Below, one piece after another: positions 13,254 through 20,641 of a DNA stretch of 34,309 bases (positions are counted from its first letter, which is position 1; each line of letters begins with the position of its first letter). The stretch is from CAZYTX01 sp964650485 (GTDB lineage: Bacteria > RBG-13-61-14 > DATKZS01): contig CAZYTX010000040.1 of NCBI GenBank assembly GCA_964650485.1, positions 1 to 34,309 on the forward strand. Direction: 5' to 3'. The position numbers and the translations under genes were made by a program. Below the pieces are notes generated by a model, which ran no database searches, had not been told where the DNA came from, and was given only the letters and a program-made list of their open reading frames with translations.

Positions 13254-13290
13254 GGCGCCCCCGCAGCATAGCGGGGGCGCCGCAATTTAT
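13254..13290 (+). terminator. Rho-independent terminator
   Basis: GGCGCCCCCGC (13254-13264), loop AGCATA, perfect complement GCGGGGGCGCC (13271-13281), then the AT-rich GCAATTTATTT. It ends the receiver-gene transcription unit. Confidence 0.8.
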
Positions 13291-13291
13291 T

Positions 13292-13408
13292 TCACGCAAA
13301 GGCGCAGAGGACGCAAAGAATGATAAAATTTCTTTGATCGGGGCGCCCTTTCTGCCAAGCATTTTATCTATTTTGATTTTTACTTTGCGCTTTTGCGCCT
13401 TTGCGTGA
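13292..13408. repeat. 117-bp inverted-repeat element of GCAAAG units
   Basis: The left arm 13292-13318 begins TCACGCAAAGGCGCA and the right arm 13382-13408 ends with its exact reverse complement over 15 bases; the remaining 12 bases match imperfectly. Both arms are built from (G/A)CGCAAAG-type tandem units. The roughly 63-bp centre is AT-rich. It resembles a miniature inverted-repeat element, a type of intergenic repeat common in bacteria. There is no coding capacity inside. Confidence 0.7.
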
Positions 13409-13433
13409 TACAATCCTTTGCCTGGACTATCTA

Positions 13434-14645
13434 TCACTTGACGGGCTGGCCCGCGGAGGGAATGGGCCTTCCTTGCAGGAACTTCTCGATCAGCCTGGAG
13501 CACCACTCCAGGTCCTGGTAACCGGTGAAAGCGTAGGAGTTGACTATGAAGGTGGGGGTGGCGAAGACATCCATCTCCTGCCCGGCCTCGATGTCGCGCA
13601 GGACCTCCCTTTTCACCTGTTCGGAATCCATGCACTGCTCGAATGCCTTTGGGTCCATGCCTACCTCCTCTGCCATAGTAATGAGCGCGGACCTGCTCAA
13701 GTCCTTGGCGCGCCAGAGCTTCTCGGCGTAAGCCTTGTACTTGCCCTTGTTATAAGCGCACTCCGCGGCCCAGGCGGCCTCGCATGCAAAAGGGTGCATG
13801 CGCCAGCTCATCTCCGGGTTGCACTTGGAGTCAAGTGGATAGTTCTTGTGGAAGAGCCTGATCTCCTGGTCATACTTGTCAAGCAGGGCGCGGATGGTCT
13901 CGTGCATCTTCCGGCAGGCCGGGCACTCGTAGTCGCTGAACTCGATGATGGTCACCGGGGCCCTCAAATACCCGTACATGGGGTCGCCTGCGAGGTCTAT
14001 CTCCTTGCCTGTTGCCATGCGCAGCTTTACCGGACGCTCTGACCGGGCGTGGAGCACGGCCACCGCGGTCGCGGCCACTACCACCATGAAGACGGCAAAG
14101 GACAGCTTCACCGGGTCGGAAACAAGCCAGCGGAGCTCCGGACGCCTTCTGCCCGGCCATCCCGAGAGGGGCGATGCCCCCATTAAGGAGGCCAGCAGAA
14201 GACCGAGGTTCACGAAGTACAGGCCCGTGCACCATGCGCAGTATGCCTCGAGCTTGAAGGCGGACACGTAAGCCAGATATGCCGAGTAGCCCACGGACCA
14301 TAATGATATTAGGAGGACGTAATCCGCGGCGTCCCGAAGGGGCGTCCTTGTGGAGAGTAGGCTCGCGAGCGCCAGGCCGGCCACTCCCAGGTAGGTGAGG
14401 ATGGCCCACACCGGCACCGGCACCCCCAGGAAAAGCGCCTCTTCGCTCAGAGCCGGCACCCCGCAGTCAACCACCTTGTCAACCTGGCACCCGAAGCCCT
14501 GCGATGGGTTGTGACCCACGGCGAGGTGTATTCTTAGAAGCTCCGCGGAGATTGCCAGACCGGCAAGGCAAAAGAGCAGAATTAATATCAGTCCCCGGAG
14601 GCTCTTACCGCTCCTCCTGTTTACTTCAAACTCTTGTGGTTCCAT
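13434..14645 (-). CDS. VKOR-DsbA fusion (membrane disulfide oxidoreductase with thioredoxin domain)
   Basis: A 403-residue bifunctional enzyme for disulfide formation in the envelope. The VKOR part (about residues 15-160, four or five membrane helices) has the loop cysteines C53 and C61 in 'GCQVDKVVDCGVPALSE' and the quinone-site pair C136/C139 in 'AYCAWCTG'. After a further helix (about 182-198) comes a periplasmic DsbA-like domain with CPAC at 241-244 and a cis-proline in 'FATPTFIVN'. A second cysteine pair (C275, C288) sits in 'SKCN' and 'PFACEA'. Electrons would flow from substrate thiols through CPAC and VKOR to quinone. The ATG at 14645 is used; upstream ribosome-binding sequence is weak. 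The gene stands alone, downstream of the kinase-like gene at 14751-15620. Confidence 0.93.
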   Translation of the reverse strand: MEPQEFEVNRRSGKSLRGLILILLFCLAGLAISAELLRIHLAVGHNPSQGFGCQVDKVVDCGVPALSEEALFLGVPVPVWAILTYLGVAGLALASLLSTRTPLRDAADYVLLISLWSVGYSAYLAYVSAFKLEAYCAWCTGLYFVNLGLLLASLMGASPLSGWPGRRRPELRWLVSDPVKLSFAVFMVVVAATAVAVLHARSERPVKLRMATGKEIDLAGDPMYGYLRAPVTIIEFSDYECPACRKMHETIRALLDKYDQEIRLFHKNYPLDSKCNPEMSWRMHPFACEAAWAAECAYNKGKYKAYAEKLWRAKDLSRSALITMAEEVGMDPKAFEQCMDSEQVKREVLRDIEAGQEMDVFATPTFIVNSYAFTGYQDLEWCSRLIEKFLQGRPIPSAGQPVK

Positions 14646-14750
14646 GCTCGCACCGGATGATAGAACTTATGGCAAGATTCCCGTGCTGCTAAAGCGGCGC
14701 ACATTTTTGATTTTATACACATGCGCGGTCATTTCAAGTTTAGTCCGAGA

Positions 14751-15620
14751 TTACAAAAGATAGCAAAGCAAAAGCTTGGTGAGAGCCCCCGCAAGGGGCG
14801 CGGCAACATTGTCGTCCACGTGCGGTATGGGCAGGCTTTCGAAGAAGCCGGCAACAGCCGTGGACACCCCGCAGATTATAAAGACCTCAGTGAAACCCAT
14901 GCCCTTGATGTAAGAGAGAAGCGGGGACCCCTGCCACAAGAAGCTGGAGCCGGCCACATTCGGCATGGTGAACGAGAAGAAGAACAGAGAGCCCAGGGTC
15001 CCCATTACCAGGAAGGCGCACAAACCTTCCACTGTCTTTTCCCTGTTCCAGGGAAGCCTCGCCCTTCCAAAGAAGCGGCCGATCAAGGTGGCGGAGCCGT
15101 CGCCGAAGCTCAGGGTGGCCCACTGGGACGCGGCAATGGGCAGGGGAAAGAATAACATAAGGAACACCACGGACAGGGGATAAGTGAGCATGCCAACCGA
15201 GTAGCCGGCCCGTTCCTCGTCTTCGCGGAATGTGAACCTGAAAAGCCTGGGCATGCCCACGCCGTTCCATACCAGCGCGGCCGCGGCAAAGCCCATGCCG
15301 TACCAGAACCCCAGCCACCTGAGCGGCAGGGCCAGCACCACCACCCCGATATGTAGGAGCTTGCGCACGAGTTCCCGGGCCCACCATGGCAGGTCCCACA
15401 TCCTGGACCACAGGCCAAAGACAGTACCGCGAGCGACCGGGGAGGGGGCGCCGGCTTTATGGTCCGCCTCATAGGACGGCTCACCGGGGGCGGGCTCCGG
15501 CCGCTCGAGCTTTGGCGCGTGATCTCGACCGTGTGGATTGTTCATCTGCTTTAGCTTTAGAGTTAAGTAAGCAAGAGCTTGTTTCATGCCAATTTTAACA
15601 AAAGTCCATGGATCAATCAC
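14751..15620 (-). CDS. polyprenol/diacylglycerol kinase-like membrane protein
   Basis: A 289-residue integral membrane protein with a hydrophilic N-terminal 75 residues and about six or seven helices. The segment 'SFGDGSATLIGRFFGRARL' followed by 'KTVEGLCAFL' is the CTP-binding signature shared by dolichol kinase, phytol kinase and phosphatidate cytidylyltransferase-like proteins (pattern GDGxA..G...G..KT.EG). It likely transfers a phosphoryl group from CTP to a lipid alcohol, but the substrate cannot be told. The reported start is GTG 15620. ATG codons at residues 12 and 26 are alternatives, and none has a convincing ribosome-binding site. It is divergent from slyD. Confidence 0.8.
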   Translation of the reverse strand: MIDPWTFVKIGMKQALAYLTLKLKQMNNPHGRDHAPKLERPEPAPGEPSYEADHKAGAPSPVARGTVFGLWSRMWDLPWWARELVRKLLHIGVVVLALPLRWLGFWYGMGFAAAALVWNGVGMPRLFRFTFREDEERAGYSVGMLTYPLSVVFLMLFFPLPIAASQWATLSFGDGSATLIGRFFGRARLPWNREKTVEGLCAFLVMGTLGSLFFFSFTMPNVAGSSFLWQGSPLLSYIKGMGFTEVFIICGVSTAVAGFFESLPIPHVDDNVAAPLAGALTKLLLCYLL

Positions 15621-15749
15621 ATTATCTTTGTCTTTGTGTCCCGGTTACTGGCGGGCGTGGTTATAAAATGGACATGTTGACAACTTGCGCAACCCTGGTT
15701 AGGTTAGTAACATTGGTTATCACACAATGCTTGAAAGGAAAGGAGAAAA

Positions 15750-16193
15750 ATGAAGGTAGAAGAGAACTGCAAGGTGAAGCTGAACTACGGGATCAAGCTC
15801 TCGGACGGTCAGCTTGTGGAGTCCAACCCCGAGGACAAGCCGCTCGAGTTTATCACCGGCCGCGAGGAGGTCATACCCTCGCTGGAGCAGGGCATCATGG
15901 GAATGGAGGAGGGGGAGAAGAAGAGCTTCGAGGTCGAGCCCTCGGATGCCTTCGGTCACCGTGATCCCGAGGCCGTGCGGGTGGTGAACCGCGAAGACCT
16001 GGTGGACAAGGGCGCCGACCTTGAGGAGGGCATGATTTTCAGGGTGCGGGACGAGGAAGGCGGCTCCTTTCTCATCACCGTTATCTCCATGGACGAGGAC
16101 GAGGTGGTGTTCGACCTGAACCATCCCCTGGCCGGGGCCAGGCTCATGTTTGACGTGGAGGTGCTGGAGATCAACCAGCCTGCACCGGCTTGA
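15750..16193 (+). CDS. FKBP-type peptidyl-prolyl isomerase, SlyD-like
   Basis: A cytoplasmic proline isomerase and chaperone of 147 residues. An FKBP core is interrupted by an insert-in-flap domain, the SlyD arrangement: 'KVKLNYGIKLSDGQLVESN', 'LEFITGREEVIPSLEQGIMGM', 'FEVEPSDAFGHRDPE', then 'FDLNHPLAGARLMFDVEVLEI'. The metal-binding His-rich tail of E. coli SlyD is absent; the protein ends in PAPA. AAGGAAAGGAG precedes the ATG. A perfect TTGACA lies at 15677-15682 but I see no good -10 partner. A BIME begins four bases after the stop codon, and a terminator lies at 16269-16297. Confidence 0.92.
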   Translation: MKVEENCKVKLNYGIKLSDGQLVESNPEDKPLEFITGREEVIPSLEQGIMGMEEGEKKSFEVEPSDAFGHRDPEAVRVVNREDLVDKGADLEEGMIFRVRDEEGGSFLITVISMDEDEVVFDLNHPLAGARLMFDVEVLEINQPAPA

Positions 16194-16197
16194 GCTG

Positions 16198-16254
16198 CGG
16201 GAGAGACCTTCCGGTCTCGGTCTCGATAATCGCGAGCGGAAGCTCGCTCCCACC
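16198..16254. repeat. REP/BIME 2
   Basis: A forward REP unit (16198-16228, containing GGGAGAGACCTTCCGGTCTC with a small internal duplication of GTCTCG) and a reverse unit (16230-16254) meet around a single A, exactly as in BIME 1. The reverse unit is the perfect reverse complement of 1795-1819 over 25 bp. It sits immediately after the slyD stop codon. Confidence 0.85.
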
Positions 16255-16268
16255 ATGAATTATAAATA

Positions 16269-16297
16269 ACTGGCCCCGGCATGTGGCCGGGGCCAGT
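16269..16297 (-). terminator. bidirectional-type terminator closing the dsr operon
   Basis: ACTGGCCCCGGC (16269-16280), loop ATGTG, perfect complement GCCGGGGCCAGT (16286-16297). Read on the minus strand the stem is followed by TATTTATAATT, so it best terminates the ferredoxin/dsr transcript. It may also help end slyD from the other side. Confidence 0.75.
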
Positions 16298-16326
16298 TCG
16301 GGTTAATGGGTCTGTGACCGAAGCTC

Positions 16327-16512
16327 CTACATCTCCTCCACGGTGATGGCTTCCTGGGGGCAGGACTCCACGCAGCTCATGCACCCTTCGCACTCCTCCA
16401 TGTTCACCACCACGGACTTCTCGTTTTGCATCTCGAAGACCTCGAAGGGGCAGATGTCCACGCAGCTCTCGCACCCGTCACACTTATCATGGTCTACTTC
16501 TACCTTCCACAT
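16327..16512 (-). CDS. 2[4Fe-4S] ferredoxin of the dsr locus
   Basis: A 61-residue ferredoxin with two CxxCxxCxxxCP clusters: 'CDGCESCVDICP' and 'CEGCMSCVESCP'. It is probably a low-potential electron carrier for the sulfite-reduction machinery, located in the cytoplasm. AAAGGAGAG lies just before the ATG. It is 122 bp downstream of dsrP on the same strand. The gap contains a 13-bp-arm inverted repeat and a possible extended -10 promoter, so it may be transcribed both with the operon and on its own. A terminator follows. Confidence 0.93.
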   Translation of the reverse strand: MWKVEVDHDKCDGCESCVDICPFEVFEMQNEKSVVVNMEECEGCMSCVESCPQEAITVEEM

Positions 16513-16540
16513 GATAACTCTCCTTTTAGTTTTGCTACTG

Positions 16541-16571
16541 TTCCAGCTTGGCCGCCGCGGCCAAGCTGGAA
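16541..16571. repeat. perfect inverted repeat between dsrP and ferredoxin
   Basis: TTCCAGCTTGGCC (16541-16553), 5-base spacer GCCGC, GGCCAAGCTGGAA (16559-16571). The stem is very stable but has no T-run downstream on the minus strand. It could attenuate or process the dsr transcript ahead of the ferredoxin gene, or be a protein-binding site. Confidence 0.7.
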
Positions 16572-16605
16572 ATTCCGGGACTGTCTACTTACCCTGACCC
16601 TTTAT

Positions 16606-16614
16606 ATTATCACA
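16606..16614 (-). promoter_or_regulatory. possible extended -10 promoter for the ferredoxin gene
   Basis: On the minus strand the sequence TGTGATAAT is an extended -10 (TGn plus GATAAT, five of six). No good -35 is present, which is tolerated for extended -10 promoters. It lies about 95 bases upstream of the ferredoxin ATG and just after the dsrP stop. Confidence 0.3.
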
Positions 16615-16634
16615 AAAAACTGATTGTGTCCGAA

Positions 16635-17789
16635 CTAGGCCACCTCTTCCCTGACGCCTATAACCAGCTTGTAAAGAAGGGTTATGATCAAGGCCCCCGC
16701 GGCGAATATCCCGGCGGAGATCATGAGCTCCGGAAATGTGGGTGTGTACTCGACCACCTTGTCGAGGGGGTTGGGTATGAAACCTCCCACCACCAGTCCG
16801 AGCCCCTTGTCAATCCAGGTTGACAGGAATATTCCTGTGAGCCCCACCACCAGTGCGGTCCTGTTGTTCCTGGCCTGGGGAAACAGGAGCAGTATAATAG
16901 CGGCTATTCCCACCACCATGGAGGTCCACATGAAGGGCGCCAGCGAGCCCTCGCCGTGGAGGCCGAAGTAAAGATACTCCAGGGAGTGGATATGAGCCGG
17001 TATCTGGCTGTAGTAAGCGGTGAAGAACTCGAGGCCCAGAAAGAACATGTTGGTTATCATGGCGTAGAGCGCTATCTGGGTGAGCTTTGGCACCGGGTCC
17101 AGCTCGGTCTTGAAGCTGGACGTCCTGGTCATGATCATGTACAGGATCAGCAGTATGGCCGGGCCGCCGGCAAATGCCGAGGCCAGGAACCGGGCGGCCA
17201 TTATTGCTGTGAGCCACAGGTGCCTCCCGGGCAGGCCGGCGTAGAGGAAAGCGGTCACGGTGTGGATGAGCGGCGCCCAGGCTATGGATATGTAAACGAG
17301 CGGCTTCACCCACGCCCGGGGCGGCTTCTCCTTTTTCTCGGCCCACAGCATGGGGAAAGCGATGAGCACGTTCAGGCCAAGGTACCCGGAGAGCACCACC
17401 ACGTCCCAGAACATGATGGAGTTGGGAGTGGGGTGGAGGAAAATGTTGGTCATGCGGTCGAGCCTCCCCATGTCCGCGAAGATGAACATGCCGCACATGG
17501 AGACCGCGCCTATTGCCAGGAACTCGCCCAAAATGGTGATCTTTCCGAATGCCTTGTAGTCGTGCAGGTAATAGGGCAGCACCACCATGAGGCCGGAGGC
17601 GGCCACGCCCACCAGGAAGGTGAACTGGGCGATGTAGAATCCCCAGGACACGTCCCTGGAGAGGCCGGTGATGCCCAGGCCGAAGCTTAGCTGCCACAGG
17701 TAGAAGCCGAGGGCGACGACGCACACGAAAAGCAGGAACGCCAGCCAGCCATAGTACTTGGAAGAGCCTTTTAAAACCTTCTCTATCAT
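16635..17789 (-). CDS. dsrP: DsrP, NrfD-family membrane subunit of DsrMKJOP
   Basis: A polytopic NrfD/PSRC-type quinone-interacting protein of 384 residues with about ten hydrophobic segments. It begins 'MIEKVLKGSSKYYGWLAF' and contains 'GLSRDVSWGFYIAQFTFLVG', typical of the family's first quinone-site helices. It should exchange electrons between the quinone pool and the periplasmic subunits DsrO and DsrJ. It lies seven bases after dsrO and is the last of the five complex genes. Identification rests on sequence character plus its conserved place after dsrO. Confidence 0.95.
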   Translation of the reverse strand: MIEKVLKGSSKYYGWLAFLLFVCVVALGFYLWQLSFGLGITGLSRDVSWGFYIAQFTFLVGVAASGLMVVLPYYLHDYKAFGKITILGEFLAIGAVSMCGMFIFADMGRLDRMTNIFLHPTPNSIMFWDVVVLSGYLGLNVLIAFPMLWAEKKEKPPRAWVKPLVYISIAWAPLIHTVTAFLYAGLPGRHLWLTAIMAARFLASAFAGGPAILLILYMIMTRTSSFKTELDPVPKLTQIALYAMITNMFFLGLEFFTAYYSQIPAHIHSLEYLYFGLHGEGSLAPFMWTSMVVGIAAIILLLFPQARNNRTALVVGLTGIFLSTWIDKGLGLVVGGFIPNPLDKVVEYTPTFPELMISAGIFAAGALIITLLYKLVIGVREEVA

Positions 17790-17796
17790 GACAGCC

Positions 17797-18600
17797 TCAC
17801 ACTATGTAATATACCATGGGGAAAGTGCCCAGCTCCGGCTTCCTGCGGATGGCATAGTTGTCACTGAGCAGCCTCCTCACGTCCGAGCCGGGGTCGTCCA
17901 GGTCGCCGAAGACCAGGGCCGCGTCCGCGGGGTCGCGCACGCGCAGCACCCTCTGGCAGCTCTCCACGCACGCTGGTATCTTTCCTATGGCCAGCCTCTC
18001 CGCGCAGAAGGTGCACTTCTCCACCACGCCCTTCATGCGGGTGGGATAAGCAGGGTCAATGTTATCAATGAAAGGCCTCGGGTCCCGGTAGTTGAAGCTC
18101 CTGGACCCGTAGGGGCACGCGGCCATGCAGAAGCGGCAACCAATGCAGCGGTGCATGTCCATCATCACCACCCCGTCCTCCTCGCGCCTCCAGGTGGCCT
18201 TGGTGGGGCACACCCGCACGCAGGGCGGGTTGTCGCAGTGGTTGCAGAGCACGGTGGCGGGCAGGCGCCTTACCTCCTCGGCAACGTAGTCGTGCTCCTG
18301 GCTGGGGAAGGCGTGCTCGAACTCCTCGCTCCAGATCCACTTGATCTCGTGTCGGGGGTCCCCCTCGGGGCGGCCCACAATATCGGGCACGTTATGGGTG
18401 CTGTGGCAGGCTTCCATGCACGCGGTGCACCCCTCGGGGCATTTTCGGGGATCAATGACCATGGCCCATCTTTTGCCGGTGAGGGCGTTCTCGTGTTTGG
18501 AAACGTTATTTTTTACGTCCTGGAAGGCCCATGCGGCCCTTGCCCCTGTAACCCCAAGGGCGGCCAGTCCTGACAGCTTGAGGAAGTCTCTTTTATCCAT
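17797..18600 (-). CDS. dsrO: DsrO, periplasmic iron-sulfur subunit of DsrMKJOP
   Basis: A 267-residue protein with a Tat-type signal and several cysteine clusters: 'CPEGCTACMEACH', 'CNHCDNPPCVRVCP', 'CIGCRFCMAACPYG', 'CTFCAERL' and 'CVESCQRV'. This is the usual pattern of a DmsB/NrfC-like electron-transfer subunit with up to four [4Fe-4S] clusters. The signal is 'MDKRDFLKLSGLAALGV': the twin-arginine pair reads Lys-Arg, the x-FLK and hydrophobic parts are normal. The start codon overlaps the dsrJ stop by one base (TAATG), so translation is coupled. It passes electrons between DsrP and DsrJ in the periplasm. Confidence 0.95.
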   Translation of the reverse strand: MDKRDFLKLSGLAALGVTGARAAWAFQDVKNNVSKHENALTGKRWAMVIDPRKCPEGCTACMEACHSTHNVPDIVGRPEGDPRHEIKWIWSEEFEHAFPSQEHDYVAEEVRRLPATVLCNHCDNPPCVRVCPTKATWRREEDGVVMMDMHRCIGCRFCMAACPYGSRSFNYRDPRPFIDNIDPAYPTRMKGVVEKCTFCAERLAIGKIPACVESCQRVLRVRDPADAALVFGDLDDPGSDVRRLLSDNYAIRRKPELGTFPMVYYIV

Positions 18601-18995
18601 TACCTGGACTCCTCGGTTTCATTCATATGACAGTCCCAGCAGAAGGGGTCCTCAACGTTGTAGTCGTGGCACCTCTTGCAGAAGGTGGTGTAGTTGGAAT
18701 GGCATTTGAGGCATGTCTCGGTGAGACTCATCTCGAACTGTTCACCGTCCGTGGCCTTGTAGAGTCTTTTGTTCTCCCTGACCACCAGGTCCCTCCAGTC
18801 GTCCAGGAGCTGCATGTGGTTGTCCCTCATCCACTCGGTGTCTTCAACGCACTTCTCGGATATAGCCTTCGCCGGTCCCAGGTCCAGCTCCTCCATCTTC
18901 GGCCCCTTGCCGCTCACCCGGTTGTACCAGATGGGCGAGGTGAAAAAGAGGAAGAAGACCGCCAGCCCGGCGATTACCTTGACCGTGTCATACAT
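18600..18995 (-). CDS. dsrJ: DsrJ, triheme c-type cytochrome of DsrMKJOP
   Basis: A 131-residue cytochrome c anchored by an uncleaved N-terminal helix ('VIAGLAVFFLFFTSPIW'). Three heme motifs are close together: CLKCH, CKRCH and CWDCH. A further cysteine in 'SEKCVEDTEWMRDNHMQLL' is in the place of the unusual distal Cys ligand described for DsrJ. The C-terminus follows the last heme site by only seven residues. Its start overlaps the dsrK stop by one base (TGATG). The protein would act in the periplasm as the electron or sulfur-exchange end of the complex. Confidence 0.95.
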   Translation of the reverse strand: MYDTVKVIAGLAVFFLFFTSPIWYNRVSGKGPKMEELDLGPAKAISEKCVEDTEWMRDNHMQLLDDWRDLVVRENKRLYKATDGEQFEMSLTETCLKCHSNYTTFCKRCHDYNVEDPFCWDCHMNETEESR

Positions 18996-20638
18996 CAGGC
19001 TCCGCCCTCCTGCTCAGCTTTTTCCGGGGCCTCTTCCCTGCCCGGCAACGGCTCTCCGCGCAGGTCGGTGGTCCGGTCCTTCTCGCCCTCCATGATGAGG
19101 GCGTTTGCCACCAGCTCGTGGATACCGCCCACCTCGACCTCAGGGGCCCAGTATCCCATGAGGGTGGTGAGCACCGCCTTGTCAATGGCGCATATGCAAA
19201 GCAGCCGGTTCACGTCGTGCTTGTCGCGCACGTACTGGACGGCGTTGCCCCTGGGGTAGCCTCCCCTCATCCGCATCTCCATGAACTCGTCCGTGCCCAG
19301 ACCGGCGCCCCCGGCGCAGCAGTAGGTCTGGTCCCGGATGGTGTTCTCGGGCATCTCGAAGAAGTTGTTGGTCACGCTGTTTATTATGTAGCGCGGCTCC
19401 TCCAAAAGGCCCATGCCCCGGGCGGGGTTGCAGGAGTCGTGGAAGGTGGCCCTCACGTTGTCGTTCCTGGAGGGGTCCAGCTTGAGCTTGCCGTTCCTTA
19501 TAAGGTCCGCGGTGAACTCGCAGATGTGGACCATCTTGGCCGACTTTGCGTTCTCGAACCTGGTGCCGGTGACGGGCGAGACCGGCTGCTCCAGGAAGTC
19601 GGGCGGCCCGTTCATGGTGTTCATGTACTGGTGCACCACACGCCACATGTGTCCGCACTCGCCTCCCAGTATCCATTTCACGCCCAGCCGCTCGGCCTCG
19701 GCGTACATCTTGTGGTTCAAGCGCTTCATCATCTCGTGGGACTGGAACAGCCCGAAGTTGCCACCCTCGGAGGCGTAAGCGCTCCAGGTGTAGTCCAGGC
19801 CGATCTCGTGGAACAGGGCCAGGTATCCCAGCAGTGTGAAGAAGTGGGGGTCGGAGAAGTAGTCAGCGGAAGGCGCTATGAACAGTATCTCCGCGCCCTT
19901 CTTGTTTATGGGGGCCTCGACCTTCACCCCGGTTATGTCTTCCAGTTCCTGCACCGCGAACTCGATGGAGTCCACGAACCCGTGGGGGAGTATGCCTAAG
20001 TGGTTCCCTGTCCTGAAGGAGTTTGCCACCGGGGTTATGATCCAGTCAATGTTGAGTCCCACCAGGCTGAGGAGCTCGCGGCCCATCATTGTGATCTCCG
20101 CGGTGTCTATGCCGTAGGGACAGAACACCGAGCAGCGCCTGCACTCGGTGCACTGGTAGAAGTAGAGGAACCACTCCTTCAGCACGTCCAGGGTGAGGTC
20201 CCTGGCGCCCACCATCCTTCCCATGATCTTGCCTGCCAGGGTGTACTCCCTCCTGTAGATGGAGCGCATGAGCTCGGCCCTGAGCACCGGCATGTTCTTG
20301 GGGTCCCCCCCTCCGATGAAGTAATGGCACTTGTCAGCGCAGGCCCCGCAGCGCACGCAGATGTCCATGAACAGCCTGAAGGAGCGGAACTTTTCGAGCC
20401 GCTCCCTCATGCCTTCGAGGATTATCTCCTTCCAGTTCTCGGGCAGCTTCCAGTCTTCGTCGCATGGCTGCCACTTGCGGGGGTTTGGAAGGTCTAAGTA
20501 CTTGACGTTCTTCTGGTCCCCGCTGTAGCACCAGTTGCCGGGCCTGAACTCGGGCGGCACGTCCATCCAGTCCTTCTTTGGAGGACGGTAATCAATAGTG
20601 TTCAGCAACACGTCCGGTTTGGGTGCGTCTTCTGACAT
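18995..20638 (-). CDS. dsrK: DsrK, HdrD-like catalytic subunit of DsrMKJOP
   Basis: A 547-residue cytoplasmic subunit that reduces or oxidises the DsrC trisulfide/disulfide. Two ferredoxin-type clusters are visible in the first half: 'CVRCGACADKCHY' and 'CTECRRCSVFCPYG'. The C-terminal half carries the CCG-domain cysteines for a special [4Fe-4S] cluster, in 'FHDSCNPARGMG', 'TYCCAGGAGLGTDEF' and 'LLCICAIDK'. A proline-rich acidic tail (after 'LVANALIMEGEKD') is variable. It starts three bases after the dsrM stop. Size and motifs match sulfate- and sulfur-metabolising bacteria. Confidence 0.96.
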   Translation of the reverse strand: MSEDAPKPDVLLNTIDYRPPKKDWMDVPPEFRPGNWCYSGDQKNVKYLDLPNPRKWQPCDEDWKLPENWKEIILEGMRERLEKFRSFRLFMDICVRCGACADKCHYFIGGGDPKNMPVLRAELMRSIYRREYTLAGKIMGRMVGARDLTLDVLKEWFLYFYQCTECRRCSVFCPYGIDTAEITMMGRELLSLVGLNIDWIITPVANSFRTGNHLGILPHGFVDSIEFAVQELEDITGVKVEAPINKKGAEILFIAPSADYFSDPHFFTLLGYLALFHEIGLDYTWSAYASEGGNFGLFQSHEMMKRLNHKMYAEAERLGVKWILGGECGHMWRVVHQYMNTMNGPPDFLEQPVSPVTGTRFENAKSAKMVHICEFTADLIRNGKLKLDPSRNDNVRATFHDSCNPARGMGLLEEPRYIINSVTNNFFEMPENTIRDQTYCCAGGAGLGTDEFMEMRMRGGYPRGNAVQYVRDKHDVNRLLCICAIDKAVLTTLMGYWAPEVEVGGIHELVANALIMEGEKDRTTDLRGEPLPGREEAPEKAEQEGGA

Positions 20639-20641
20639 TTC

